DNA from: Blastococcus saxobsidens | GTDB taxonomy: Bacteria; Actinomycetota; Actinomycetes; Mycobacteriales; Geodermatophilaceae | DNA length: 64,000 bases | Direction of reading: 5' to 3' | Assembly: GCF_010682065.1 (NCBI RefSeq) | Contig: NZ_JAAGWG010000018.1 | Span: 23,979 to 87,978 of the forward strand | Part shown: positions 1-7,462 of the stretch, piece after piece | How positions within the stretch are numbered: position 1 is the stretch's first letter | Layout of the letters: every line of letters starts with the position of its first letter | The notes under the pieces: model-generated | Databases searched by the model: none | What the model was told of the DNA's origin: nothing | The model's input: the letters and a program-made list of their open reading frames with translations, nothing else | Translations under genes and position numbers: made by a program

Positions 1-1
1 G

Positions 2-1066
2 CTGGCCGAGGACGTGACCCTCGGCCTGCTCTACGTCCCGGTGGTCGAGGCGTGGCCGTGGACCACGCCGCTGGCGCTGGTCGCCGTGCTGGCGGCGGCC
101 GCGCTCGGAGCGCGCAGCCTGGCCACCCCGGCGGGGGCGCTGCTGCCGCTGCGCGGGCTCGGCGCGCTCGCCCGCGAGGTCGACGTGCTCGGGTCGGCGC
201 TCGCCGTGGTCGCGCTGGGCTCCCTGGTCTGGGCCTTCGCCGCCGCCGACCCGGCCACGCAGGTGGTGGCGCACGGCCGGCTGCTGCTGCCGCTGGCCGG
301 CGTCACCGCGCTGCTGTTCGTGCTGCACGAGCGGCGGACGGCGAACCCGGTGCTGCCGCTGGCCGCGATGCGTCCCGTCGGCGCGTGGGGTGCGCTGCTG
401 GTGAACCTGCTGGTCGGTGTCGCCCTGGTGGCGGCGCTGGTCGACATCCCGCTCTTCGCCCGCGCCACCACGGCGCCGGGGGACCAGCTCGGGGCGGCGC
501 TCGTGCTGCTGCGGCTGCTGGTCGCCGTTCCGGTGGGTGCGGTGGCCGGCGGGTGGCTCTGCCGGGTGGTCCCGCCGCGCCTCGTCGCCGCCGTCGGCAT
601 GGCGCTGGCCGCGGTCGCGTTCGTGGCGATGACCAGCTGGGACGAGCGATCGCTGGACGGCTGGCCGTCGACCGTCGTCCTGCTGGCCGCGGGGCTCGGG
701 TTCGGGCTGGCGATCCCGCCGGTCAACGCCGTGCTCCTGGCCGTCACCCGGCCCGAGGTGCACGGCAGCGCCGGCGCGCTCGCCGTCGTCGCCCGGACCG
801 TCGGCATGCTGGCCGGGCTGTCCCTGCTCACCGCCGTCGCGCTGCGCCGGTTCACCGCGGAGGTGGCGGCGATCGGGACGCCGATGGAGCTCTGCCCGAC
901 CACCCCCGCCGACTGCGCCGCCTACGACGCGGCCACCGAGGCGGCGCTGCTCACCCAGCTGCACACGGTGTTCGCCGGCGCCGCGATCGCCGCGGGCCTG
1001 GCCGCCGTCGCGGCGCTGGTGCTGCTCAGGAGTTCAGGACCAGTCCGAGGTCCTGCCGGAGGCTGA
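2..1066 (+). CDS. MFS transporter, C-terminal part (5' end outside window)
   Basis: The frame is open from the first bases, so the gene begins upstream of the window. About 354 residues are visible, made of roughly eight hydrophobic segments joined by short Arg-rich cytoplasmic loops. This fits the C-terminal two thirds of a major facilitator exporter of the drug:H+ antiporter type. A periplasmic loop near the end (around LCPTTPADC) holds two Cys. The last 41 bases overlap the end of the convergent Clp-N gene. Substrate unknown. The family call rests on hydrophobicity pattern and general sequence character. Confidence 0.75.
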   Translation: MAEDVTLGLLYVPVVEAWPWTTPLALVAVLAAAALGARSLATPAGALLPLRGLGALAREVDVLGSALAVVALGSLVWAFAAADPATQVVAHGRLLLPLAGVTALLFVLHERRTANPVLPLAAMRPVGAWGALLVNLLVGVALVAALVDIPLFARATTAPGDQLGAALVLLRLLVAVPVGAVAGGWLCRVVPPRLVAAVGMALAAVAFVAMTSWDERSLDGWPSTVVLLAAGLGFGLAIPPVNAVLLAVTRPEVHGSAGALAVVARTVGMLAGLSLLTAVALRRFTAEVAAIGTPMELCPTTPADCAAYDAATEAALLTQLHTVFAGAAIAAGLAAVAALVLLRSSGPVRGPAGG

Positions 1067-1562
1067 CCGGGTCGAGGCCGCGGTCGTGCAGGATCTTCAT
1101 CGCCAGGCCCTCGCCCTCGCGGATCAGGCCGAGCGCGATGTGACCGTCGGCGATGCTCCGCGACTTCATCGCCAGCGCCTCGCGGAGGGAGAGCTCGAGC
1201 ACCTTCTTCGCCCGCGGGGTGAACGGGATGTGCCCGCTGCCCCCGGAGCTGCGCCCGGGACCGTCGAGCGCGCCGGGGCCGAAGGTGGCCTCGACGCTGC
1301 TGCGGACCGCGTCGAGGTCGATGCCCACGCTGGTGAGCGCGTCGGCGTCCAGGTCGTCGCTGCCGGTCAGCCGGACGACGTCGGCGGCCACCTCGTCGGC
1401 CGCCAGGCCGTGCCGCGCGAGCACGACCGCGGACGGCGTGGACCGCCGCAGGAGCGCCAGCAGCAGGTGCTCGGTGCCGATCCGGGGGGAGTGCAGGGTC
1501 CGGGCCTCCTGCTGGGCGCCGACGACGACCGCCCGCGCCTCGGGGGTGAACCGCTCGAACAT
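1026..1562 (-). CDS. Stand-alone Clp N-terminal domain protein (ClpC-N-like)
   Basis: 178 residues. The N-terminus (MFERFTPEARAVV, then GTEHLLLALL) matches repeat one of the ClpA/ClpC N-domain, and a second copy follows near residue 100 (PFTPRAKKVLELSLREAL, then GHIALGLIREGEG). There is no Walker A and no AAA+ module, so it is not an unfoldase. Family knowledge: free Clp-N proteins may act as adaptors or substrate docks for ClpC, but the role is not established. It lies 2 bases downstream of a small HTH gene on the same strand, so the two form an operon. Confidence 0.85.
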   Translation of the reverse strand: MFERFTPEARAVVVGAQQEARTLHSPRIGTEHLLLALLRRSTPSAVVLARHGLAADEVAADVVRLTGSDDLDADALTSVGIDLDAVRSSVEATFGPGALDGPGRSSGGSGHIPFTPRAKKVLELSLREALAMKSRSIADGHIALGLIREGEGLAMKILHDRGLDPVSLRQDLGLVLNS

Positions 1563-1564
1563 GG

Positions 1565-1813
1565 TCAGTCCTTCCGTCGGAGGGAGGCTCTGCCGCTGAG
1601 GGACCGAGCGCTCGCGTGCTTCTTGTGCACCGCCTGCCGGCTCACCCCGAGCAGCTGGGCGATCTGCTCCCAGGTCCAGCCCTGGTCGCGCGCGCTCTGC
1701 ACCTGGAGGGCCTCCAGGCGTTCGACCAGCACCCGCAACGACCGGACGGCCTTCAGGCCCACGGCGGGGTCCTTGCTGCCGGCGGCGGTGGCCACCTCTG
1801 TCGTGTCGGCCAT
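1565..1813 (-). CDS. Small helix-turn-helix protein
   Basis: 82 residues from ATG at 1813 (a TTG at 1822 would add three). A C-terminal sigma-region-4/MarR-like HTH is clear: WTWEQIAQLLGVSRQAVHKK, followed by a basic tail. It probably binds DNA as a local regulator. It is the first gene of an operon with the Clp-N protein. ATG is preferred because it lies seven bases after a good -10 hexamer, so the mRNA would be leaderless. An autoregulatory role is inferred from the inverted repeat overlapping its promoter. Confidence 0.8.
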   Translation of the reverse strand: MADTTEVATAAGSKDPAVGLKAVRSLRVLVERLEALQVQSARDQGWTWEQIAQLLGVSRQAVHKKHASARSLSGRASLRRKD

Positions 1814-1820
1814 GGCTGTC

Positions 1821-1862
1821 AACCTAGGTTGCGCGCTTGGGTCCTGTCAACCCGCTTTGACA
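1821..1862 (-). promoter_or_regulatory. Leaderless promoter of the HTH/Clp-N operon, with inverted repeat
   Basis: Read on the minus strand: TTGACA (1850-1845), 18-base spacer, TAGGTT (1826-1821), then ATG seven bases later. The -35 is one arm of a perfect inverted repeat, TGTCAA-N6-TTGACA (1845-1862). The -10 is inside a second palindrome, AACCTAGGTT (1821-1830). Either could be an operator. Confidence 0.6.
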
Positions 1863-1905
1863 GCGGAGAGGTGGCTAAGCTCGGGTCGAGCCGCGACCAC
1901 GGCTC

Positions 1906-1948
1906 CCGGACGAGCGGTGCCGTACCCGGTGTGCGACAAGACGGCGCC
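1906..1948 (+). promoter_or_regulatory. Guanidine-III riboswitch (ykkC-III)
   Basis: The sequence starts CCGGACGAG, continues GCCGTACCCGGT and ends ACAAGACGGCG. These blocks match the conserved core of guanidine-III riboswitches, as I recall it from the Thermobifida fusca structure. The class is a compact pseudoknot binding guanidinium. The ribosome binding site AGAGGAG (1949-1955) follows immediately, so control of translation is likely. The gene downstream is an SMR exporter, the expected partner. A possible -10 (TAAGCT, 1876-1881) lies upstream. Confidence 0.9.
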
Positions 1949-1961
1949 AGAGGAGCCCGCG

Positions 1962-2276
1962 ATGTCGTGGTTGGTGCTGGTCCTGTCCGGGGTGCTGGAG
2001 GCGGTGTGGGCTGCGGCCCTGGACCGCTCGGAGGGCTTCACGCGGCTCTGGCCGACGGTGCTCTTCGCCGTCGCGCTGGCCGCGAGCATGGGCGGGCTCG
2101 CCTTCGCGATGCGCGAGCTCCCGCTGGGCACGGCCTACGCGGTGTGGGTGGGCATCGGCGCGGTGCTGACGGTCGTCTACGCCATGGTGACCGGCGCGGA
2201 ACCGGTCTCGCTCGTACGGCTGCTGCTGCTCGCCGGGATCGTCGGCTGCGTGGTCGGCCTCAAGCTCGTCCATTGA
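1962..2276 (+). CDS. sugE: SMR-family guanidinium exporter (Gdx/SugE type)
   Basis: 104 residues, the usual SMR length, with four membrane helices. The first carries the essential Glu (SGVLEAVWAAALD), and helix 2-3 has LPLGTAYAVWVGIGA, typical of SugE/Gdx members. The C-terminus GLKLVH is also Gdx-like. These proteins work as antiparallel dimers exchanging protons for guanidinium. The upstream guanidine-III riboswitch supports this substrate over quaternary ammonium compounds. The ATG at 1962 has AGAGGAG six bases upstream. Confidence 0.93.
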   Translation: MSWLVLVLSGVLEAVWAAALDRSEGFTRLWPTVLFAVALAASMGGLAFAMRELPLGTAYAVWVGIGAVLTVVYAMVTGAEPVSLVRLLLLAGIVGCVVGLKLVH

Positions 2277-2277
2277 G

Positions 2278-2330
2278 GGTGTGCGCGGATGCGCGATTCC
2301 GGGACTCGGAACTGCGCACCCGCGCACACC
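2278..2330. terminator. Long nested hairpin between convergent genes
   Basis: GGTGTGCGCGG (2278-2288) pairs exactly with CCGCGCACACC (2320-2330). Inside it, TGCGC pairs with GCGCA and TTCCG with CGGAA around the loop GGACT. It starts one base after the sugE stop and ends nine bases before the stop of the opposing gene, so it can serve as a bidirectional terminator. There is no clear T tract. Confidence 0.7.
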
Positions 2331-2339
2331 GTCGCCCGC

Positions 2340-3305
2340 CTACAGCGTGAAGACGATCTTCCCGTTGGTGCGGCCCTCGAGCATCCGCGCGAAGCCCTCG
2401 GCGGCCTGCGCCAGCGGCAGCTCGACGTCGATCTGCGGCCGGATGCCGGTCACGGCGCACATCTGGATGAGCGCCTCGAGCTCGGCCTTGGTGCCCATCG
2501 TGGAGCCGATCACCGACAGCTGGGTGAAGAACACCCGGTTGAGCTCGGCGCCGGGGTTGAAGCCGGTGGTCGCGCCCGAGGTCACCAGGACCCCGCCGGG
2601 CTTGAGCGACTTGATGCTGTGGCTCCAGGTGGCCTCGCCGACGGTCTCCATGACGCCGTCCACCCGCTCCGGCAGCCGCGCGCCGGACTCGAACGCCTGC
2701 TCGGCGCCCAGGGCCAGCGCGGCGGCGCGCTTCTCCTCGCTGCGGCCGGTCACCCAGATCCGGTAACCGGCGGCGCGGCCCAGCACGATCAGCGCCGTCG
2801 CGACGCCGCCGCTGGCGCCCTGCACGAGCACCGTCTGGCCCGGGCGCAGCCCCGACTTCACGAACAGCATCCGGTAGGCCGTCAGCCACGCGGTGGGCAG
2901 GCACGCGGCCTCGGCGAAGGACAGCTCGGCCGGCTTGGGCAACAGGTTGCGCCTCGGGACGGCGACCTTCTCCGCCATCGACCCCTGGTGCACCTCCGAC
3001 AGCAGCGAGCGCTTCGGGTCGAGGGTCTCGTCACCCATCCAGTCCGGGGTGGAGATGACGCCGTGGACGACGACCTCGTTGCCGTCCTCGTCGATCCCGG
3101 CGGCGTCGGTGCCCAGGATCATCGGCATGCGCTGGGCGGGCAGCCCGATGCCCTGCAGGCTGAACAGGTCGTGGTGGTTGAGCGACACCGCCTTGACCTG
3201 GATCGTCGTCCAGCCGTCGGGCGCCACCGGCTCGGGCCGGTCGCCGACCTCCAGCACGGAGAGCGGGTCCTTCGGTGCGGGCGTGGAGACGAAGGCAGCG
3301 AGCAT
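2340..3305 (-). CDS. MDR-family NADPH:quinone oxidoreductase-like protein
   Basis: 321 residues, usual for the short zinc-free MDR group. An N-terminal GroES-like domain is followed by a Rossmann domain with VLVQGASGGVATALIVLGRA (about 160-180) for NADPH. The structural zinc Cys cluster of alcohol dehydrogenases is absent, favouring a quinone or enoyl reductase. The conserved segment LPTAWLTAYRMLF precedes the cofactor domain. It is a single gene with TAG as stop codon, notable because UAG is probably also a selenocysteine codon here. Substrate unknown. Confidence 0.8.
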   Translation of the reverse strand: MLAAFVSTPAPKDPLSVLEVGDRPEPVAPDGWTTIQVKAVSLNHHDLFSLQGIGLPAQRMPMILGTDAAGIDEDGNEVVVHGVISTPDWMGDETLDPKRSLLSEVHQGSMAEKVAVPRRNLLPKPAELSFAEAACLPTAWLTAYRMLFVKSGLRPGQTVLVQGASGGVATALIVLGRAAGYRIWVTGRSEEKRAAALALGAEQAFESGARLPERVDGVMETVGEATWSHSIKSLKPGGVLVTSGATTGFNPGAELNRVFFTQLSVIGSTMGTKAELEALIQMCAVTGIRPQIDVELPLAQAAEGFARMLEGRTNGKIVFTL

Positions 3306-3408
3306 GTCCGGACGCTAACCGAGGCGGCGACCAGCGGCGACGTCGGCAGTGATGCGACCGGGCGCTAGCGTGACCGTGATCACGACCACGGCGAGGGGAC
3401 CCCTGCAG

Positions 3409-4254
3409 ATGACGACACGCGCGCTGGTGCTCGGTGGCGGCGGGATCGCCGGCATCGCCTGGGAGCTCGGGCTGCTCAGCGGCTGGGCCGCCTAGGGCGT
3501 CGACGTCCGGCAGGCCGATCTCGTCGTCGGTACGTCCGCGGGGTCGATCGTCGGGACCCTGCTGCAGGGGGGCCAGGACCCGCAGGGCCTGTACGAGGGC
3601 CAGCTGGGGCCCGTGCCGGCCACGGAGCCGCGGGTGGAGTTCGACTCGATGGCCATGATGACCGCGTTCGGGCAGGCGCTGGCGGGAGCGACCGGCCAGC
3701 AGGACGCCCGGGCGCGCATCGGCGCCCTGGCGGTGCAGGCGGCCACCGTCGCCGAGGGCGACCGCCGGGCGATCATCGCGGGGCGGATCGGCGACCCGGA
3801 GTGGCCGGCGACGCGACTGCTGGTCACCGCGATCGACACCGCGGACGGCGAGTTCCGGGCGTTCGACGCCGACTCGGGCGTGCGCCTGCTGGACGCCGTG
3901 GCGGCCAGTTGCGCGGTGCCCGGCGTGTGGCCGCCGATCACCATCGGCGACCGCCGCTACATGGACGGCGGCATGCGCTCGGTGACCAACGCCGACATCG
4001 CCACCGGCTGCGCGAAGGTGCTGGTGGTGGCCCCCATGGGCGGCTTCCCGAACAGCCCGCTGGGCCCGACGCTGGAGCAGGAGGTCGAGTCCCTGCGCCC
4101 GGACGCCGACGTGCACGTCGTCCTCGCCGACGAGGCGGGCCTGGCGGCCTTCGGCACCAATCCGCTCGACCCCGCGACCCGGGAGCCCTCGGCACGCGCC
4201 GGCCGGGCGCAGGCGGCGGCCACGCTGGAGGCCGTCCGCGCCTTCTGGGGCTGA
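3409..4254 (+). pseudogene. Patatin-like phospholipase interrupted by in-frame TAG at codon 29
   Basis: From ATG 3409 the frame reads LVLGGGGIAGIAWELGLL (glycine-rich oxyanion loop), hits TAG at 3493-3495, and continues without a break through VVGTSAGS (nucleophile elbow) and MDGGM (catalytic Asp), ending TGA at 4254. The whole patatin fold is thus present apart from one stop codon. In relatives this position is variable, so one change such as GAG to TAG explains it. Restarting downstream (GTG 3613) would lose the catalytic Ser. A nonsense mutation is most likely. UAG is probably a Sec codon in this organism, so readthrough cannot be excluded. A sequencing error is a third option. Confidence 0.8.
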
Positions 4255-4256
4255 CG

Positions 4257-4290
4257 AGGACCCCGCGGCCCCCCGCTCGCGGCGGGTCCT
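4257..4290. terminator. Hairpin between the patatin remnant and selD
   Basis: AGGACCC (4257-4263) pairs with GGGTCCT (4284-4290), with CGCG/CGCG pairing inside. It lies between convergent genes and could terminate both. Confidence 0.5.
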
Positions 4291-4329
4291 GCAGCGCGGC
4301 CGGACGAAGGGACGCTGCCGCGCCTCCGG

Positions 4330-5337
4330 TCAGCGGATGACGACGACGTACTCCCCGCGCGGCACGAACTCGCCGATGACCGGAGCTCCGGGGACCTCGC
4401 CGCCCAGCAGCAGGCCGCCGGAGGTCTGGGCGTCGGCCAACAGGAGCGCCTCGTCCTCCGAGACGGCCGACAGGTCGGTGTGCGGCCGCACCCAGTCGAG
4501 GTTGCGACGGGTCCCACCGGAGACGAACCCGTCGGCCAGGGCCTGCCGGGCACCGGCCAGGTAGGGCACGGCGGCCGCGTCGACCACGGCGGTCACCCCG
4601 CTGGCCCGCGCCATCTTGTAGAGGTGCCCGAGCAGGCCGAACCCGGTCACGTCGGTGCCGGCGCGGATCCCGGCGGTGACCGCTGCCCGACCGGCGTCGC
4701 GGTTCAGCGCGGTCATCGAGGCGACCGCCTCCTCCGAGACCTCGCCGGTGGCCTTCATCCGGCTGTTGAGGACGCCGACGCCCAGGGGCTTGGTGAGGCT
4801 CAGCGGGGTGCCGGCCACCGCACCGGAGTTGGTGATGATCCGGTCGACGTCGACGATCCCGGTCACCGCCATCCCGTACTTGGGCTCCGGGTCGTCGATG
4901 GAGTGACCGCCGCCGACGTGGCAGCCCGCCTGCTGGGCGACGTCGAGGCCGCCGCGCAGCACTTCGGCGGCGAGCTCGGCGGGCAGCACGTCCCGTGGCC
5001 AGCCGAGCAGGTTCACGGCCACGACCGGGGTGCCACCCATCGCGTAGACGTCCGACAGCGCGTTGGCCGCGGCGATCCGGCCGAAGGTGTAGGCGTCGTC
5101 GACGACCGGGGTGAAGAAGTCCGTGGTCAGCACGATGCCCTGACCGCCGGCGATCCGGACCACGGCGGCGTCGTCGCCGTGGTCGAGGCCGACGACCAGC
5201 TCGGCGGCCGGGTCCACCGGCCCCTGCGCGGACAGGCCGGCGACCACGGCCTCCAGCTCGCCGGGCGGGATCTTGCAGGCGCACCCGCCGCCGTGCGCGA
5301 ACTGGGTGAGCCGGATGCGGGCGGGTGCGGTGGTCAC
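4330..5337 (-). CDS. selD: Selenide, water dikinase
   Basis: 335 residues. It makes selenophosphate, the selenium donor for Sec-tRNA, from selenide and ATP. The N-terminus carries FAHGGGCACKI, where the Cys (Sec in some species) and following Lys are the catalytic pair; here the residue is an ordinary Cys (TGC). PurM-type ATP-binding segments follow (VVGLDHGDDAAV, LTTDFFTPVVDD, GCHVGGGHSIDDPEPKYG). It lies opposite the tRNA-Sec-selA-selB group, separated by a WYL gene, and completes the pathway. TGA stop. Confidence 0.97.
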   Translation of the reverse strand: MTTAPARIRLTQFAHGGGCACKIPPGELEAVVAGLSAQGPVDPAAELVVGLDHGDDAAVVRIAGGQGIVLTTDFFTPVVDDAYTFGRIAAANALSDVYAMGGTPVVAVNLLGWPRDVLPAELAAEVLRGGLDVAQQAGCHVGGGHSIDDPEPKYGMAVTGIVDVDRIITNSGAVAGTPLSLTKPLGVGVLNSRMKATGEVSEEAVASMTALNRDAGRAAVTAGIRAGTDVTGFGLLGHLYKMARASGVTAVVDAAAVPYLAGARQALADGFVSGGTRRNLDWVRPHTDLSAVSEDEALLLADAQTSGGLLLGGEVPGAPVIGEFVPRGEYVVVIR

Positions 5338-5358
5338 GGCACCGAATCTAGGCCGGTG

Positions 5359-5946
5359 TCAGGAGAGACCGCCGGGGAGCAGCCGGAGACGGGGTGCCGC
5401 CTCCGGCGGTGCGACCGGGGTGCGGGGCAGCTTCCGCCCCGCGGGGTGGTTCGAGGCCGGAGGGGTGCCGATGCCCGGCAGCTCGCGCCGCGGGGCGACC
5501 TCGTCGGTCACCTGCACGTCGTTGATCCGGTCCTCCCGGAACCAGCGGAGCTCCTGGCGCTCGCGGCACCAGGCGACCAGGAACCAGTGCGCCCCCTGGC
5601 GGGCGAGCAGCTGCGGCTCCACCGTGCGCTCCGACCAGCGCTGCTGGCGGTCGCAGTAGTCGATGACCAGCACCCGCCGCTCGGCCAGCCCGCGCTCGAC
5701 CCGGCGCCGCAGATCCGCCTCGCGGGCGGCCTCGGACGCCAGCCACCGGTGGCTGGCCAGCATCCGCGCCCGGCGGCCGGCATCGGGCTCCAGCGCGGTG
5801 AGGACCTTCTCCATCGCCGTCTGCCCGGCCTCGGCGAACGGCCCCTCGGTCCGGCTCGACAGGGCGGCGACGATCGCGGCCGCCTCCTCGGGGGTGAGGT
5901 CGACCGGGGGCAGCGGCGCGGGGGTGCGGTGCTCGGTGCTGGTCAC
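5359..5946 (-). CDS. WYL-domain protein without N-terminal HTH
   Basis: 195 residues from GTG 5946. Residues about 90-145 form a WYL domain (RRVLVIDYCDRQQRW, then HWFLVAWCRERQELRWFRED), a ligand-sensing fold usually C-terminal to a winged helix. The N-terminal part is helical and Arg-rich without a recognisable HTH; the C-terminal tail is Pro-rich. The gene sits 21 bases upstream of selD on the same strand and divergent from tRNA-Sec. Whether it regulates the sel genes is unknown; position is the only argument. Confidence 0.75.
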   Translation of the reverse strand: MTSTEHRTPAPLPPVDLTPEEAAAIVAALSSRTEGPFAEAGQTAMEKVLTALEPDAGRRARMLASHRWLASEAAREADLRRRVERGLAERRVLVIDYCDRQQRWSERTVEPQLLARQGAHWFLVAWCRERQELRWFREDRINDVQVTDEVAPRRELPGIGTPPASNHPAGRKLPRTPVAPPEAAPRLRLLPGGLS

Positions 5947-6005
5947 GGGGAAGAGGCTGGCAGCACCCTCTGACAGTTTCGGGGCACGGGCGATCCCGGA
6001 GCACG

Positions 6006-6011
6006 TACGCT
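6006..6011 (+). promoter_or_regulatory. Candidate -10 of tRNA-Sec
   Basis: TACGCT lies seven bases before the first base of the mature tRNA, the distance expected if transcription starts almost directly at the tRNA. No convincing -35 is visible. Confidence 0.35.
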
Positions 6012-6018
6012 GCCCGGT

Positions 6019-6114
6019 GGAGGCGTCAGGGTGTCTGGTGGCCCCCGCGGCCTCTAAAGCCGACGTGGTCGAGCATCTCGGCCAGGCGGGTTCGATTCCC
6101 GTCCGCCTCCGCCA
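6019..6114 (+). tRNA. selC: tRNA-Sec with anticodon CUA (decodes UAG)
   Basis: 96 bases including encoded CCA (6112-6114). GGAGGCG (6019-6025) pairs with CGCCTCC (6104-6110), and a 6-bp T stem (GGCGGG/CCCGTC) gives the 13-bp acceptor-T stack of bacterial tRNA-Sec. The variable arm is long (TGGTCGA/TCGGCCA). The anticodon loop is CTCTAAA (6052-6058) between CGGC and GCCG, so the anticodon is CTA (6054-6056), not the usual TCA. It lies 31 bases before selA. UAG-reading tRNA-Sec is published for Geodermatophilus and Blastococcus. A plain amber suppressor is unlikely given the structure and neighbours. Confidence 0.93.
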
Positions 6115-6145
6115 TATTTCCCCGCCCGCCTACGCTGCTCAGTCG

Positions 6146-7462
6146 ATGAGCGCCGACCCGCGGCGGCAGGTGCCGCGCACCGACACGCTGCTCGCCGACC
6201 CACGCCTCGCGGCCGCCGCCGGACGACTGGGCCGCGCGCTGGTGAAGGACGCCGTCCAGCGGGTGCAGCAGCGGGTCCGCGCCGGGGAGGTCGCGCCCGA
6301 CGCCGCCGTCGACGCGGTGCTGGCCGAGCTGCCGACGACGGCGTCGAGCCTCCGCCCGGTCCTCAACGCGACCGGCGTCCTCGTGCACACCAACCTCGGC
6401 CGGGCCCCCCTCTCGGACGCCGCGGTGGCGGCGATCACCGCCGCGGCCGGCACCACCGACGTCGAGCTCGACCTCGGCACGGGGCGCCGGGGCCCCCGCG
6501 GGGAGGCGGCGCTCGCCGCGCTGCTGGAGGCCGTGCCCGCCGCCGAGGCCGCGATCGTGGTCAACAACTGCGCCGCGGCCCTGGCCCTGGTGGCCACCGC
6601 GCTCGGTCAGGGCCGGGAGCTGGTCCTGGCCCGCGGCGAGCTGGTCGAGATCGGCGACGGCTTCCGCATCCCGGAGCTGCTGCAGAGCACCGGCGCCCGG
6701 CTGCGCGAGGTCGGCACCACGAACCGGGTCGCCGTGGCCGACTACCGCGACGCGCTGGGCCCCGACACCGGCGCGGTGCTCAAGGTGCACCCGTCGAACT
6801 TCGTCGTCCGCGGCTTCACCCGGTCCGTGGACGTGGCCGAGCTGGCGGCGGCGCTGGCGGGCACCGGCGTCCCGCTGGTCGCCGACGTCGGGTCGGGGCT
6901 GCTGCGGCCCAGTGCGGTGCTGCCCGAGGAGCCGGACACGCAGACCACCCTGGCCGACGGCGCGGACCTCGTCCTGGCCAGCGGCGACAAGCTGCTCGGT
7001 GGGCCGCAGGCCGGCCTGGTGCTGGGCCGCGCCGACCTGGTGCAGCGGCTGCGCCGGCACCCGCTGTACCGGGCGCTCCGGGTGGACAAGACCACCCTCG
7101 CCGCGCTGGAGGCGACGATGCGCGGCCCGCGGCCGCCGGTGCAGGAGATGCTCGCCGCCGACGTCGAGGAACTGCGCGCCCGTGCCCGGGCGGTGGCCGA
7201 GCGGCTCGCCGGTGCCGGCATCGACGCCGTCGCCGTGGACGCCGAGTCCCGCGTCGGTGGGGGCGGGGCGCCCGAGCACCCGCTGCCCGGGGCCGCCGTC
7301 TCCCTGCCGCCGGGCTTCGCGGAGCCGCTGCGGCTCGGGAACCGGCCGGTCGTCGGCTACGTCGAGGACGACCGCACCCTGCTCAACCTGCGCAGCGTCC
7401 CCCCGTCGGCCGACGGCGACCTCGCCGACGCGGTGCTGGAGGTGGCGGCCGCGTGGACGTGA
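6146..7462 (+). CDS. selA: L-seryl-tRNA(Sec) selenium transferase
   Basis: 438 residues from ATG 6146. A PLP enzyme that converts Ser-tRNA(Sec) to Sec-tRNA(Sec) using selenophosphate. The PLP lysine lies in LASGDKLLGGPQAG (about residue 287), the standard SelA signature. The N-terminal region (VLNATGVLVHTNLGRAPLS) is also typical. Full length for bacterial decameric SelA. Its last 10 bases overlap selB (GTG 7453), implying translational coupling. It must accept the CUA-anticodon tRNA; the sequence does not show how, since SelA reads mainly the D arm and acceptor-T region. Confidence 0.97.
   Translation: MSADPRRQVPRTDTLLADPRLAAAAGRLGRALVKDAVQRVQQRVRAGEVAPDAAVDAVLAELPTTASSLRPVLNATGVLVHTNLGRAPLSDAAVAAITAAAGTTDVELDLGTGRRGPRGEAALAALLEAVPAAEAAIVVNNCAAALALVATALGQGRELVLARGELVEIGDGFRIPELLQSTGARLREVGTTNRVAVADYRDALGPDTGAVLKVHPSNFVVRGFTRSVDVAELAAALAGTGVPLVADVGSGLLRPSAVLPEEPDTQTTLADGADLVLASGDKLLGGPQAGLVLGRADLVQRLRRHPLYRALRVDKTTLAALEATMRGPRPPVQEMLAADVEELRARARAVAERLAGAGIDAVAVDAESRVGGGGAPEHPLPGAAVSLPPGFAEPLRLGNRPVVGYVEDDRTLLNLRSVPPSADGDLADAVLEVAAAWT

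Noticed and set aside
2281..3368. Long plus-strand frame opposite the quinone-oxidoreductase-like gene
   Set aside because: Low-complexity translation without domains; a shadow of GC-rich third positions, as are many other long antisense frames here.
3613..4254. Independent gene starting at GTG 3613 in the patatin remnant
   Set aside because: It would lack the oxyanion loop and the catalytic Ser; continuous homology runs through the TAG at 3493.
6019..6114. Amber-suppressor or Ser tRNA instead of tRNA-Sec
   Set aside because: The 13-bp acceptor-T stack, long variable arm and selA/selB directly downstream point to tRNA-Sec.
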